From assembly GCA_002733985.1 (NCBI GenBank), contig NVXP01000001.1, forward strand, positions 15,443 to 63,179: 47,737 bases of DNA, read 5' to 3'. Under the pieces are notes generated by a model, which was not told where the DNA came from, ran no database searches, and worked only from the letters and a program-made list of their open reading frames with translations. Of this stretch, positions 16,947 through 25,505 are shown piece after piece (position 1 is the first letter of the stretch; every line of letters starts with the position of its first letter). The DNA is from Fluviicola sp. GTDB lineage: Bacteria > Bacteroidota > Bacteroidia > Flavobacteriales_D > Crocinitomicaceae. The translations under genes were made by a program, and so were the position numbers.

Positions 16947-17873
16947 ATGTTCAAGTTCTTTAAATATAAATCAGCCAAGGAAGCTCCGGTTTCTAACATT
17001 CAAGATGATCTATATACTTGGAAATACATTGATGTTTCAGAATTGGATAATTACCCAGATGCTGTAAAAGACATTTACGACAAAAAATATACGGGGATTA
17101 TTATTCGGAATGTTTGTTCTCAAGAAGAAGTTGCAAAAATGAAAACTGCGATTGAAGCGATCGATCCAGACATAACAATCCCCACAGGAGTTGGGCATTC
17201 TTATCCACGGCATTTTTCACAATTGGTAAAACCAGACGACGATTTTTCACAGGAACGCGACAACATCAAAGCCTATTTCAGTGAATGCGAGCACTTGCCT
17301 GAAACATTCAAAAAACTCACTGGCATGGACTTCACACGAAAGCTTCAGTCAATTTTAGAAAAAGTTGCAGGAGGAAGATCTGTTCAAGTTCCAAAAGGAT
17401 TTGATCGCGAAGGTCGTTACCCAAGTGGGTCCATTCGTGTTAATTACCCTGGGCAGGGGTTTATCATGATCCATTGTGGCAATTACTTTCAGCAAGAATT
17501 CCCCGTATTTTATAAACACTTAAGTACAGAAGTCAATTTTAAAGATCAACTGAGCTATTTTTTAACGGTAAATCCAGCTGAAATTGGCGGAGAATTAACC
17601 TTGTTCGATGTATTATGGGAGCCAGGTCAAACGAAAGAAAGCGCCCGTCATGACAATGAGATATTCTTGGCAAATGGCAAAACGCTTGATTCAAGTCTAA
17701 CCAGTCCATTGAAACGAATGAAAGTGAAACCAGAAGCAGGAGATCTCTTGATCTTTTCTGGAGGTCCAATCTGGCATAAAGTTGAATTGGTTGAAGGAAC
17801 TCAGAATAGAATCACCATGGGTGGATTTTTAGCTTTCTCTGAAGATGAAAAAACACTGAAGTACTGGACATAA
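16947..17873 (+). CDS. WelO5-like Fe(II)/2-oxoglutarate halogenase candidate
   Basis: A 308-residue protein of the 2OG-Fe(II) oxygenase superfamily. The first metal motif is H176-C-G178 (MIHCGNYF), so the usual Asp/Glu iron ligand is replaced by Gly. The distal ligand is H277 (PIWHKVE) and the 2OG-binding Arg is R288 (QNRITMGGFLAFS). The HxG arrangement frees a coordination site for chloride, as in the indole-alkaloid halogenases WelO5/AmbO5. From memory, those proteins also share the YPxAxxDI start region, DQLSYF, GGEL and the closing MGGFLAFS...YW segment seen here. It is unlike the neighbouring PhyH proteins. Carbon halogenation of a metabolite is inferred; a hydroxylase with a lost ligand is the main alternative. 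Confidence 0.8.
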   Translation: MFKFFKYKSAKEAPVSNIQDDLYTWKYIDVSELDNYPDAVKDIYDKKYTGIIIRNVCSQEEVAKMKTAIEAIDPDITIPTGVGHSYPRHFSQLVKPDDDFSQERDNIKAYFSECEHLPETFKKLTGMDFTRKLQSILEKVAGGRSVQVPKGFDREGRYPSGSIRVNYPGQGFIMIHCGNYFQQEFPVFYKHLSTEVNFKDQLSYFLTVNPAEIGGELTLFDVLWEPGQTKESARHDNEIFLANGKTLDSSLTSPLKRMKVKPEAGDLLIFSGGPIWHKVELVEGTQNRITMGGFLAFSEDEKTLKYWT

Positions 17874-17931
17874 TTTTTCTGATATTCCTTTAAGAAATGT
17901 ATCTTTAAGCACGAAAACCCTTAACTCTGCT

Positions 17932-18852
17932 ATGTTAAACGAGAATCCTGTCGATGTATTTTTTGATCCAGAATTGGACAAAAAAATGGTACGCGATGGT
18001 TTCATCGTGCTTCCGTTTATCGACAAAGAGGAAATAGAGACATTTCAGAAATTATATACCAAATGGCATCCTGAACACCCAACCGAATTTTACAAATCCT
18101 ATTTTGATCCTCGCATGGAGTATAAATTGGAAGTGGAGAATGAAATAATTCGGGTCTTTAAGGAGAAAATGAACGCAATTTTTCGCGATTACAACGCATT
18201 TGGTGGATTATTCGTGGTTAAACCACCAACTCAAGAAGGTCATCTCCCTCCCCACCAAGATTGGTCGTTTGTGGATGAACGCAAGGATTGGAGCATCAAC
18301 ATGTGGTGCCCGCTGGAAGATGTGAATGATGAAAATGGAAATATCATTGTTCTGAAAGGCAGCCACCAGTTTAATCGAACGATTCGAGGAGTTGGAACTC
18401 CAGATGTTTACCGCGATCATTGGAAATTAATTGAGAAGAACATGCAATCTGTGCCAATGAAAGCTGGCGAAGCAATCTTCTTCTTCCATGGTTTACTTCA
18501 TGGATCGACGTTAAATACAACACCAAAATCTCGTGTTAGCTTAGGCTTAACTCTCACTCCGAAAAAGGTTCAGCATTATTTTCATTACATGGATAATGTA
18601 GATGGAGAAAAGCAACTCGTACGGTTTGAAACAGAACCCGGTTTCTACATTGACTATGCGTCAAAACGAGGAGCTCGACCTGAAGGCGAAGCAACATTGG
18701 ATCCGTTTACCTTTGATTCATTGTCTCAAAATCAGTTAATCGAACAAATTAGATCAGTTCAGGGCGATGTCGAAACAATCGAATCACCCCAAGAAGTGAA
18801 AGTCGACAGTAGTTGGTATAAAAAAATCAGAAAATTGATCCTGAAAACATGA
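17932..18852 (+). CDS. PhyH-family Fe(II)/2OG dioxygenase
   Basis: A 306-residue phytanoyl-CoA dioxygenase (PhyH) type enzyme. The iron triad is H108-Q-D110 (PPHQDWSFVDE) and H190 (LLHGS), with the 2OG-binding R201 eleven residues later. Family signatures NMWCPLEDVNDENG and LKGSHQF are present. The C-terminus, SSWYKKIRKLILKT, is a short aromatic/basic tail of the kind found on most PhyH proteins here. The start lies 58 bases after the halogenase-like gene, and its stop overlaps the following double-domain gene by four bases (ATGA). It probably hydroxylates a lipid-like or specialised metabolite; the substrate cannot be assigned. Confidence 0.9.
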   Translation: MLNENPVDVFFDPELDKKMVRDGFIVLPFIDKEEIETFQKLYTKWHPEHPTEFYKSYFDPRMEYKLEVENEIIRVFKEKMNAIFRDYNAFGGLFVVKPPTQEGHLPPHQDWSFVDERKDWSINMWCPLEDVNDENGNIIVLKGSHQFNRTIRGVGTPDVYRDHWKLIEKNMQSVPMKAGEAIFFFHGLLHGSTLNTTPKSRVSLGLTLTPKKVQHYFHYMDNVDGEKQLVRFETEPGFYIDYASKRGARPEGEATLDPFTFDSLSQNQLIEQIRSVQGDVETIESPQEVKVDSSWYKKIRKLILKT

Positions 18853-20714
18853 GTTATTCCCATCCTTTTTCATGGACTCCCGCTCCATTTACCGTTTTCA
18901 AAAACTCTGAAATAAAACAGAAGGTTGAAGAATTTGGTTATGCCGTAGTTGATCTACTTGAGCCTTCAACAATTGAAGCGATGCGGGCAATTTACGATCA
19001 AGAACATCAACTGAAAGATGATAAAGGCGGAATGTTTTACTCCGTTTACTCTCAAGATGTCGCTTACCGAACGCGTATTCATGAGGCTCTGAAACAGGAA
19101 TTAACCCCTATTTTCGAAGAACATTTTACTGAGTACAACAACGGTTTGAATTTCTTCATTAACAAACTATCGGGTGATGACAGCGCATTTTCGATTCATC
19201 AAGATTCGAGCGCAGTAGATGAATTCAAACATTCTTCACTAAGTATCTGGATTCCATTACAAGATGTGGATGAAACGAATGGAGCATTGTGGGTCGTTGA
19301 AAAGACGCATCAACTCTTCTCCCCATATCGAAGCGTGTCTTTTTCTCCCCCATTTTCTACTATAAAAGACACCGTTAAAGATTACCTGAAGCCGATTCAA
19401 TTAAAAAAAGGGCAAGCACTGATTTTTGACGCTCGAATTATTCATACTTCAGGAAAAAACACTTCAGGAAAAGATCGTCTTGCCGTGGTCTGTGGTATTC
19501 TACCAAGTGAAGCTACCTTCCAACTGAGTTTTCAAGATAAAGAAGATGATCCGATCGAATTATATAAACAAGCAGATGATTTCTTGATCAATTATCCGAA
19601 TTTCTTTCACAATTGCATTTTACGACCTACAATAGGCGAAAAAATTGGCGAAGGTAAATTCATTTTCCCTAAAACTACCGTTGAGCAATTTGAGTCTGAT
19701 TGTCTAACATTGGGAATTGAAAAAGCGTCTTTGTATCAAGAAGGTGAACCCGTTCAAAATTTTATTACAGAACCCATAACGGCAACTCCACTAAAGAAGG
19801 CAACATTCTCTGAATACAACTCTGAAGTGCATCAAGTGATACGCATGTTCAAGGATGACGAATTAGAGCGTCAGTTGTGTGAAGAAGGCTATGTGATCAT
19901 TCCATTTTTCAATGAGGATGAAGTGGCTGGCTTACTTGACTACTTCCACGATCAAAATGACGAAGACGCTGAGCGCATTTTCGCGATTAGCCATTCTGAA
20001 GACATTGAATTGAAGAAAACCGTGAACAAATGGATTGCGGAAAAGTACGCTCAACACGTTGAGGAACTATTCGTTGACACGAAAATATTAGGTGGGACAT
20101 TTGTTGCAAAGCCTCCTAATGGAAAAGGATTGATTACACCTCACAGAGATTGGAACTTGGTGGACGAGCGCCAATTTAGATCATGCAATATCTGGGTCCC
20201 ATTAGTTGATACAACTGCGGAAAACGGTGCCATCGAAATTCTTCCAAAAAGCCATTTGATTCAACCAACATATCGCGGGCCGAACATTGTTAATCAGTTG
20301 CGAGATGTGGAAGAGTTCCTATGGAAACATTTGGAATTAAAACCAATGAAAGCTGGTCATGCTTTTATTTATGATCATCGTTTTATTCATGGATCGCGAA
20401 ATAACGATAGCACATCTGTTCGTCCAGCATCCGCCTGCGCAGTTACGAACAAGAACGCTGAATTTAGATTCTATCATACTCATCCAACTCCTTTTGGAGA
20501 AAAAATTGAAGAATTCTCATCGTATCCAGATTATTTGTTGCGCGAAGATCGATTCGATTATCCAACGACAATTGATCACATTCAAACACTTAATGTTGAT
20601 ACAACACCATATGTCGAAGGTCACTTTAATGGACTGAATCTAACTCAACAGAAAACAGTTAAAGAAGAGTCGAGCGGTTTATTCCAGAAAGTCAAATCAT
20701 TCTTTAATCGCTAA
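18849..20714 (+). CDS. Tandem double-domain PhyH dioxygenase
   Basis: A 621-residue protein made of two complete PhyH domains. Domain 1 (about 15-260) has H117-Q-D119 (SIHQDSSAVDE), H199 and R210. Domain 2 (about 335-575) has H432-R-D434 (TPHRDWNLVDE), H514 (FIHGS) and R525. Both sets of iron and 2OG ligands are intact, so both halves could be active. The domains differ well beyond the motifs, which suggests an old fusion and different target positions. Domain 2 resembles the single-domain neighbours more than domain 1 does, since it keeps the HxDW signature. The tail GLFQKVKSFFNR is again aromatic/basic. It overlaps the previous gene (ATGA) and sits three bases before the next. Confidence 0.9.
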   Translation: MSYSHPFSWTPAPFTVFKNSEIKQKVEEFGYAVVDLLEPSTIEAMRAIYDQEHQLKDDKGGMFYSVYSQDVAYRTRIHEALKQELTPIFEEHFTEYNNGLNFFINKLSGDDSAFSIHQDSSAVDEFKHSSLSIWIPLQDVDETNGALWVVEKTHQLFSPYRSVSFSPPFSTIKDTVKDYLKPIQLKKGQALIFDARIIHTSGKNTSGKDRLAVVCGILPSEATFQLSFQDKEDDPIELYKQADDFLINYPNFFHNCILRPTIGEKIGEGKFIFPKTTVEQFESDCLTLGIEKASLYQEGEPVQNFITEPITATPLKKATFSEYNSEVHQVIRMFKDDELERQLCEEGYVIIPFFNEDEVAGLLDYFHDQNDEDAERIFAISHSEDIELKKTVNKWIAEKYAQHVEELFVDTKILGGTFVAKPPNGKGLITPHRDWNLVDERQFRSCNIWVPLVDTTAENGAIEILPKSHLIQPTYRGPNIVNQLRDVEEFLWKHLELKPMKAGHAFIYDHRFIHGSRNNDSTSVRPASACAVTNKNAEFRFYHTHPTPFGEKIEEFSSYPDYLLREDRFDYPTTIDHIQTLNVDTTPYVEGHFNGLNLTQQKTVKEESSGLFQKVKSFFNR

Positions 20715-20717
20715 GAA

Positions 20718-21602
20718 ATGAAAACTGAAAATTGGATTGATGTCTTTCATTCTGCTGATTTGAATAAAACGTTGCGGGAAGATGGCATTGTGAAAATTAG
20801 TTTGGCAGATTTCAAGGCTTCTAACTATCGTTCCTTTTTAGAAACAACTGTAGATGGATTTCCCAAAGAATTTGAAGCTGCGTTTTATGGGAGCGTCTCA
20901 ATTGCAGAGTTGGACGTCAAGCGAAAAGTACATGCTGGGATTCGCGAAATGCTCTCTCCAACAATCGAGTCATTGTTGATCAACCACAAACTTCTCACCT
21001 ATTTCTTTTTGGTGAAAGGGATTGGTAAGAATTCTATTTTGAAATTGCATCAAGACTGGAGCATCATTGATGAACGAAAACACCGTGCCTATAACCTTTG
21101 GATTCCACTTTGTGACAGCACAAAAAAGAATGGAACATTATATGCGGCAAAGGGAACACATCGTATACCCTTGAATATTCGTGGTGCTGGAATTCCACCC
21201 AAATATGCGAATCACTTTAAAACTGCGGAAAAATACTTGGAAGCCATTGAAGTGAAAGAGGGAGAAGCATTGATTTTCGATAGTCGCCTGCTGCATTATT
21301 CACCGTCCAATACTTCAGATACATCACGCTCAACAATCATCAACAATATCATTCCAAACAGCGCTGAAACAATGTGCTTCCATGGATCGGAAGTTGATGG
21401 TCAGTTTACGGTAAATCGCTATGATGTTCCCAATGATTTATTCATTCATTATGATCATTTCAATGAACAAAAAGATGATCCAAATCCATCAGGAAAGTTT
21501 GTCGAGGCAATCAATTATGGAAAAACAGAAACCGTTGAATTATCGGAATTTGTTTCTTTATTAAAAGCTACAAGCTCTAAGAAAAAACGCTGGTTTTTCT
21601 AA
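20718..21602 (+). CDS. PhyH-family Fe(II)/2OG dioxygenase
   Basis: A 294-residue single-domain enzyme. The iron triad is H111-Q-D113 (KLHQDWSIIDE) and H193 (LLHYS), with the 2OG Arg at 204. The NLWIPLCDSTKKNG and AAKGTHRI blocks are canonical for the family. The protein ends SSKKKRWFF, the shortest of the aromatic/basic tails. It is the last gene of the plus-strand run, and its final four bases overlap the end of the ABC ATPase gene on the other strand. Hydroxylation or desaturation of a shared intermediate is inferred from context. Confidence 0.9.
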   Translation: MKTENWIDVFHSADLNKTLREDGIVKISLADFKASNYRSFLETTVDGFPKEFEAAFYGSVSIAELDVKRKVHAGIREMLSPTIESLLINHKLLTYFFLVKGIGKNSILKLHQDWSIIDERKHRAYNLWIPLCDSTKKNGTLYAAKGTHRIPLNIRGAGIPPKYANHFKTAEKYLEAIEVKEGEALIFDSRLLHYSPSNTSDTSRSTIINNIIPNSAETMCFHGSEVDGQFTVNRYDVPNDLFIHYDHFNEQKDDPNPSGKFVEAINYGKTETVELSEFVSLLKATSSKKKRWFF

Positions 21603-22798
21603 TTATCCAATTTCTGGATGTCCCAAAAGAGCTTCGGTCTAATGACCGTACTAATCCTTGTATCAAACGCCAATTTCTGATCAGACGAAACTTTGAAACG
21701 ACACAATTGATCTTCTTCGGCAATAAATTCCATGGCATTTTGAGAAATAATGATTCCGAGATTGTATACCCCACGATTCAGTAGGTCCCCTGGAATTTCA
21801 CAGCAAACTGTATAGTGTCCTTTCTCTGAGAGTTGAGGCGTATATCTTTCACGGAGTCCATAGGAATCTGTCAGTACCCGAATGTTATTGAGGTTGGTGA
21901 TCGTGAATATAAATTCAATGGATTTATTCGGGATTAATTTCTCACAGCTGAGCTCAATTTCGATGGTGTCGTACATGAATATTTCATCTCCCTCTGCTTT
22001 CCCCTTTGCCTTTACTTTAAGATCAGTGACAGTCACGAATTGATTATCTAAACTGGAAAGATCAAGAACGGACGGTGCTATTTCCTCTCGTTTCCCTCTA
22101 ATTTTCCCCGATTGACTAGACGACGATTCTAAGTAACTTTCAATAACATCAATCGGTGCTCCAATGGTTTCAATTACTCCATTATCTAACCACATGCAGC
22201 GATCACAAAATTCAATAATGGGTTCCATTTGATGACTAACGAGAATAATTGAGGCTCCATCATTCTTCAATTCTCGAATCTTGTTGTAGCATTTTCTTCT
22301 AAAATCGGCATCACCAACTGCTAGAACCTCATCAAGGAGCAGAACGTCTATTCTGGAATGAAAAGCTATTGCAAATGCAAGACGAAGATACATCCCACTT
22401 GAATAATGCTTAACGGGCATTTCCATAAAATCTTCCAGTCCACTGAATGATACAATTTTATCGTAGATAGGATGAACATCAGAATTTTTAAATCCAAGAA
22501 TATTCGCACTTAGAAAAACATTTTCACGCCCTGATAAGTCAGGATGAAATCCAGTACCAATTTCAATTATTGATGTCAGTACTCCTTCGTATGTAATCGT
22601 TCCACTTGTTGGACCCGTAATTTTACTCAAGACTTTGAGCAGCGTACTTTTCCCAGATCCGTTTCTACCGATCACACCAAATATTTCACCTTTCTCTAGT
22701 TCAAATGATACTTCATTTAATGCAAGAAGTGCTTTTCCACCTTTCGTATATTCCTTTTTTAAGGAGTCAACGGTTAATATTGATTCGCTCTGTCCCAT
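21599..22798 (-). CDS. Wzt-like ABC exporter ATPase with C-terminal cargo-binding domain
   Basis: A 399-residue ATPase of a polysaccharide-type ABC exporter. It has Walker A GRNGSGKST (44-52), the signature YSSGMYLRL (132-140, the form typical of Wzt/TagH), Walker B LLLDE (153-157) and switch H189. Residues about 250-399 form a beta-rich C-terminal extension like the Wzt_C carbohydrate-binding domain that selects finished polymer for export. The ATG overlaps the methyltransferase stop (TAATG). Its permease partner is encoded at 28452-29267 in the same run, separated by five PhyH genes and the methyltransferase. This links those enzymes to an exported product. Confidence 0.92.
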   Translation of the reverse strand: MGQSESILTVDSLKKEYTKGGKALLALNEVSFELEKGEIFGVIGRNGSGKSTLLKVLSKITGPTSGTITYEGVLTSIIEIGTGFHPDLSGRENVFLSANILGFKNSDVHPIYDKIVSFSGLEDFMEMPVKHYSSGMYLRLAFAIAFHSRIDVLLLDEVLAVGDADFRRKCYNKIRELKNDGASIILVSHQMEPIIEFCDRCMWLDNGVIETIGAPIDVIESYLESSSSQSGKIRGKREEIAPSVLDLSSLDNQFVTVTDLKVKAKGKAEGDEIFMYDTIEIELSCEKLIPNKSIEFIFTITNLNNIRVLTDSYGLRERYTPQLSEKGHYTVCCEIPGDLLNRGVYNLGIIISQNAMEFIAEEDQLCRFKVSSDQKLAFDTRISTVIRPKLFWDIQKLDN

Positions 22799-23769
22799 TA
22801 TAACTCCTCCTGTTTTCTATTGTGCATTTGCATGTAAAACAAATTCTGCAAGAAATAACGACTGTTACCAAACTCAAGCGCGTTCCAAGGTTTGATGCAT
22901 GTAATTTCAAAGAAGTCTACCGGGAAAATATAGTCTTGCAGGTTTTCTATTTTATTGATTCCTGTCAGGTCTTGAAAATCATTTGAAATAGTCAAATTTT
23001 CAAAATCCTCCAGTGGTAAATCAATTGTTTTGACGCTCGATAAGATGTATCCTTTCTTTCGAACGAATTTTAATACTTCGTATAAGTCGGCAATATTGTA
23101 ACGATACGCGTCATTGATGTTTTTCACTTCTCGTTGAATGTCATCTGATAAAGACTGAATTGCCGCTTCCTTGATGAACAAATCTTTGATATACAGCTTC
23201 CCTCCAGGCTTGAGCATTCCCCACGCAGAATTGATCACTTGTTCGTGATTTGTAGCATGTCCAAATGACTCCAAGAAGTATACCGCATCAAAACTATCTG
23301 ATTCGTAGTACTTTTCTAGTTCATGATAATCACCATGCGTCACATTGACTTTTCCTTCCAATCCTTCCTCAGCAATATACTTTCTCGACTTTTCAACTTG
23401 GTCTTCCGAAATGGTAATTGCCTCTACTTGGACCCCCGCATTTTTCGCAAAGTACCGCGCAGGACCACAAACGCCGCAACCAGCATCTAACACACGTTGA
23501 CCTTTCTCAAAACCGATCGTTTCAATCTGGTAATCCAATAATTTAGTCACGTCAGTTGTGCGAAATGCCTGAATCACTTCACCGTAAACTTTCAAGAAGT
23601 TATCGGTTTGGGCATTGTAGAAATCACCAACTTCGCGAGCCGAATGATCCGTTTTGGATTCCCTCAATGACATATGCTCCTTTGATCTTTTGCCTAAGAG
23701 CAAAATGACGAGTGCGAAGCAAGATATCGAGAGAAACAGAATTAATATAATAGCTACAGTAGATGTCAT
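22798..23769 (-). CDS. Membrane-anchored SAM-dependent methyltransferase
   Basis: A 323-residue protein with an N-terminal membrane helix (about 4-27) and a short basic linker. A class I methyltransferase domain follows, with motif I VLDAGCGVCGPARYF and later SFDAVYFLESFGH and GGKLYIKD motifs. The order and the DAGCGVCGP form resemble the sterol, cyclopropane or gamma-tocopherol C-methyltransferase group, which act on lipidic substrates. I cannot assign the substrate. The anchor places the active site at the inner face of the membrane, which fits a lipid-linked intermediate. It lies six bases downstream of a PhyH gene and overlaps the ATPase start by one codon (TAATG). Confidence 0.88.
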   Translation of the reverse strand: MTSTVAIILILFLSISCFALVILLLGKRSKEHMSLRESKTDHSAREVGDFYNAQTDNFLKVYGEVIQAFRTTDVTKLLDYQIETIGFEKGQRVLDAGCGVCGPARYFAKNAGVQVEAITISEDQVEKSRKYIAEEGLEGKVNVTHGDYHELEKYYESDSFDAVYFLESFGHATNHEQVINSAWGMLKPGGKLYIKDLFIKEAAIQSLSDDIQREVKNINDAYRYNIADLYEVLKFVRKKGYILSSVKTIDLPLEDFENLTISNDFQDLTGINKIENLQDYIFPVDFFEITCIKPWNALEFGNSRYFLQNLFYMQMHNRKQEEL

Positions 23770-23775
23770 CGTTTC

Positions 23776-24639
23776 TTATTTAGTTCCAAATAGCTTTTGG
23801 AAAAATCCTTTTTTTTGTTTTTGTTTTAATTTATTCATTCCCAGGTACACCTCTTCAAACTCCTCTTTCGATAGAAAAGAATTCGGGTGATTGAATGATC
23901 GCAGCAAGGATAATCCCTCTGGACCTGAATCTCTGTCATTTTCAAAGAAAAAATTGGGGTGGGAAGCATATTCTTCCACTACATCCCCATTTTGCTGGTA
24001 AAATTTTAACTCTGCTCCTTTTGGAACGACACCCAACACAAAGGCAAGGCGAAGTTCATCGGTTTGATTTTTTGGAGAAGAATGCCAGAGCGCATGATCG
24101 TAAAGTACAGCCTCTCCTTTTTTCATGTTTAACGAAACCATGTGCGGATCAACTTCATTCGATATAGGGTACAAAACTGGCGGAACATTCGGACCACGAA
24201 AGGTCTCCTGCTTTGTATGACTTCCAACCAAAATTCTCATCGCGCCATTTTCTTCATTGACATCGATTAAAGGAATCCATAAATTATAGGATCGCGCATG
24301 TTTTTCGTTGACTAAGTTCCAATCTTGATGAAGTGGTAAAACACCTTTTTCACCTGGAGCTTTCGAAATAAATGCTCCACCGAGCAACTCAATGTTTTCA
24401 AAATGAGACTCAATGCGACACGATAAAATAGACATTGCTTGATCGCTCAGCACTTTTCGTTTCTCTTTATCCTCCAAATGTGTTGTCGCATAAAACCCTT
24501 CTGGATTCGACGAATGATGATCAGTGAAAATGGTTGTTAATGCCGCAACATCATGATCGCTTAGTAAATCAAACGTAGCGTAGCCATCGTCTTCTAGACG
24601 CTGTGAATATTCTATCTCATGAAAATTTACTCTGTTCAT
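23776..24639 (-). CDS. PhyH-family Fe(II)/2OG dioxygenase
   Basis: A 287-residue protein from the ATG at 24639. That start overlaps the upstream gene's stop as ATGA, so it is preferred to a TTG at 24720. The ligands are H104-Q-D106 (PLHQDWNLVNE), H186 (LWHSS) and R197. NLWIPLIDVNEENG and LVGSHTK are canonical blocks. The protein ends KKGFFQKLFGTK, the clearest example of the aromatic/basic tail. It is part of a chain of five PhyH genes, four of which overlap or abut, so fairly equal expression is likely. Confidence 0.9.
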   Translation of the reverse strand: MNRVNFHEIEYSQRLEDDGYATFDLLSDHDVAALTTIFTDHHSSNPEGFYATTHLEDKEKRKVLSDQAMSILSCRIESHFENIELLGGAFISKAPGEKGVLPLHQDWNLVNEKHARSYNLWIPLIDVNEENGAMRILVGSHTKQETFRGPNVPPVLYPISNEVDPHMVSLNMKKGEAVLYDHALWHSSPKNQTDELRLAFVLGVVPKGAELKFYQQNGDVVEEYASHPNFFFENDRDSGPEGLSLLRSFNHPNSFLSKEEFEEVYLGMNKLKQKQKKGFFQKLFGTK

Positions 24640-25505
24640 GATTTTCCGAATATTCGTTGAAAGAATGAAGGCTTGTTTACTCTCGTATTTGTCAATCGAT
24701 CTAAATCTTGTTCGTTCCAACGTGGAATGGAATAATCAAAGAATTGTTTACTTGTTCCCATCAATGGGCGCTTGTAAATTGCTTCCATGAAATTCTCAAA
24801 ACGAAAAAGGAAATCATCTTCCTGCGCGAACTCCTCTATTTGAGATCGTTCTTTGTCCCAATAATGGAATTTAAGCGGTGCTTTTTGACTGATCATCCCT
24901 GTTGTGATTGCTGGACGAATTTCATCTGTTAAGTTGGGCTTCGAATAATGAATTGTTGCTTGATTCAAAATAATCACCTCCCCTTTTTTCGCTGGGACAA
25001 CGGTTAACTTTGGTTTGATCTTTCCTTCCAATCCCGCAAAAGACATCGGTAAGGTTGGAGCGCGCAATGCCTCGTTCCATTTATGACTTCCCTTCATCAA
25101 TTCAAGGGTTCCGTTCTCTTCATTTGTATCCGTTAAGGGAATCCAAACATTGGCTGCGTAAAATTCCTGTTCGTCCACAATTGTCCAATCTTGGTGCATT
25201 GGCATTTCACTGCGCTTCCCTATTCCTTTGATCAAATAAGCGGCTCCAATTAATCGATAATTGACACATTGTTTTGCTAAGCTAGCGCTGATCGTTTCAG
25301 AAATCTTATTGCTGATTTCCATTTTAAGATCATAATCATCCAAATAGCTCGATGAGAAAAACGCACTTCCATTATCTGGGAAATATTCTATTCTAAGTTG
25401 AGCCAAAGCATCGACCTCTTGCTCACTTAGCAAGGGAATTTTCACAAAGCCGTCTTCATCAAACTTGCGTTGAATTTCTGCATCTCTAAAAATGGGTTCT
25501 TTCAT
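24636..25505 (-). CDS. PhyH-family Fe(II)/2OG dioxygenase
   Basis: A 289-residue enzyme with H104-Q-D106 (PMHQDWTIVDE), H186 (TIHYS) and 2OG Arg R197. The NVWIPLTDTNEENG and MKGSHKW blocks are intact. The C-terminus reads KPSFFQRIFGKS, almost the same tail as its downstream neighbour, and spacing between catalytic residues is identical too. The two are probably the most recent duplicates in the array. Both ends overlap neighbouring genes through ATGA junctions. The substrate is not assignable from sequence. Confidence 0.9.
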   Translation of the reverse strand: MKEPIFRDAEIQRKFDEDGFVKIPLLSEQEVDALAQLRIEYFPDNGSAFFSSSYLDDYDLKMEISNKISETISASLAKQCVNYRLIGAAYLIKGIGKRSEMPMHQDWTIVDEQEFYAANVWIPLTDTNEENGTLELMKGSHKWNEALRAPTLPMSFAGLEGKIKPKLTVVPAKKGEVIILNQATIHYSKPNLTDEIRPAITTGMISQKAPLKFHYWDKERSQIEEFAQEDDFLFRFENFMEAIYKRPLMGTSKQFFDYSIPRWNEQDLDRLTNTRVNKPSFFQRIFGKS

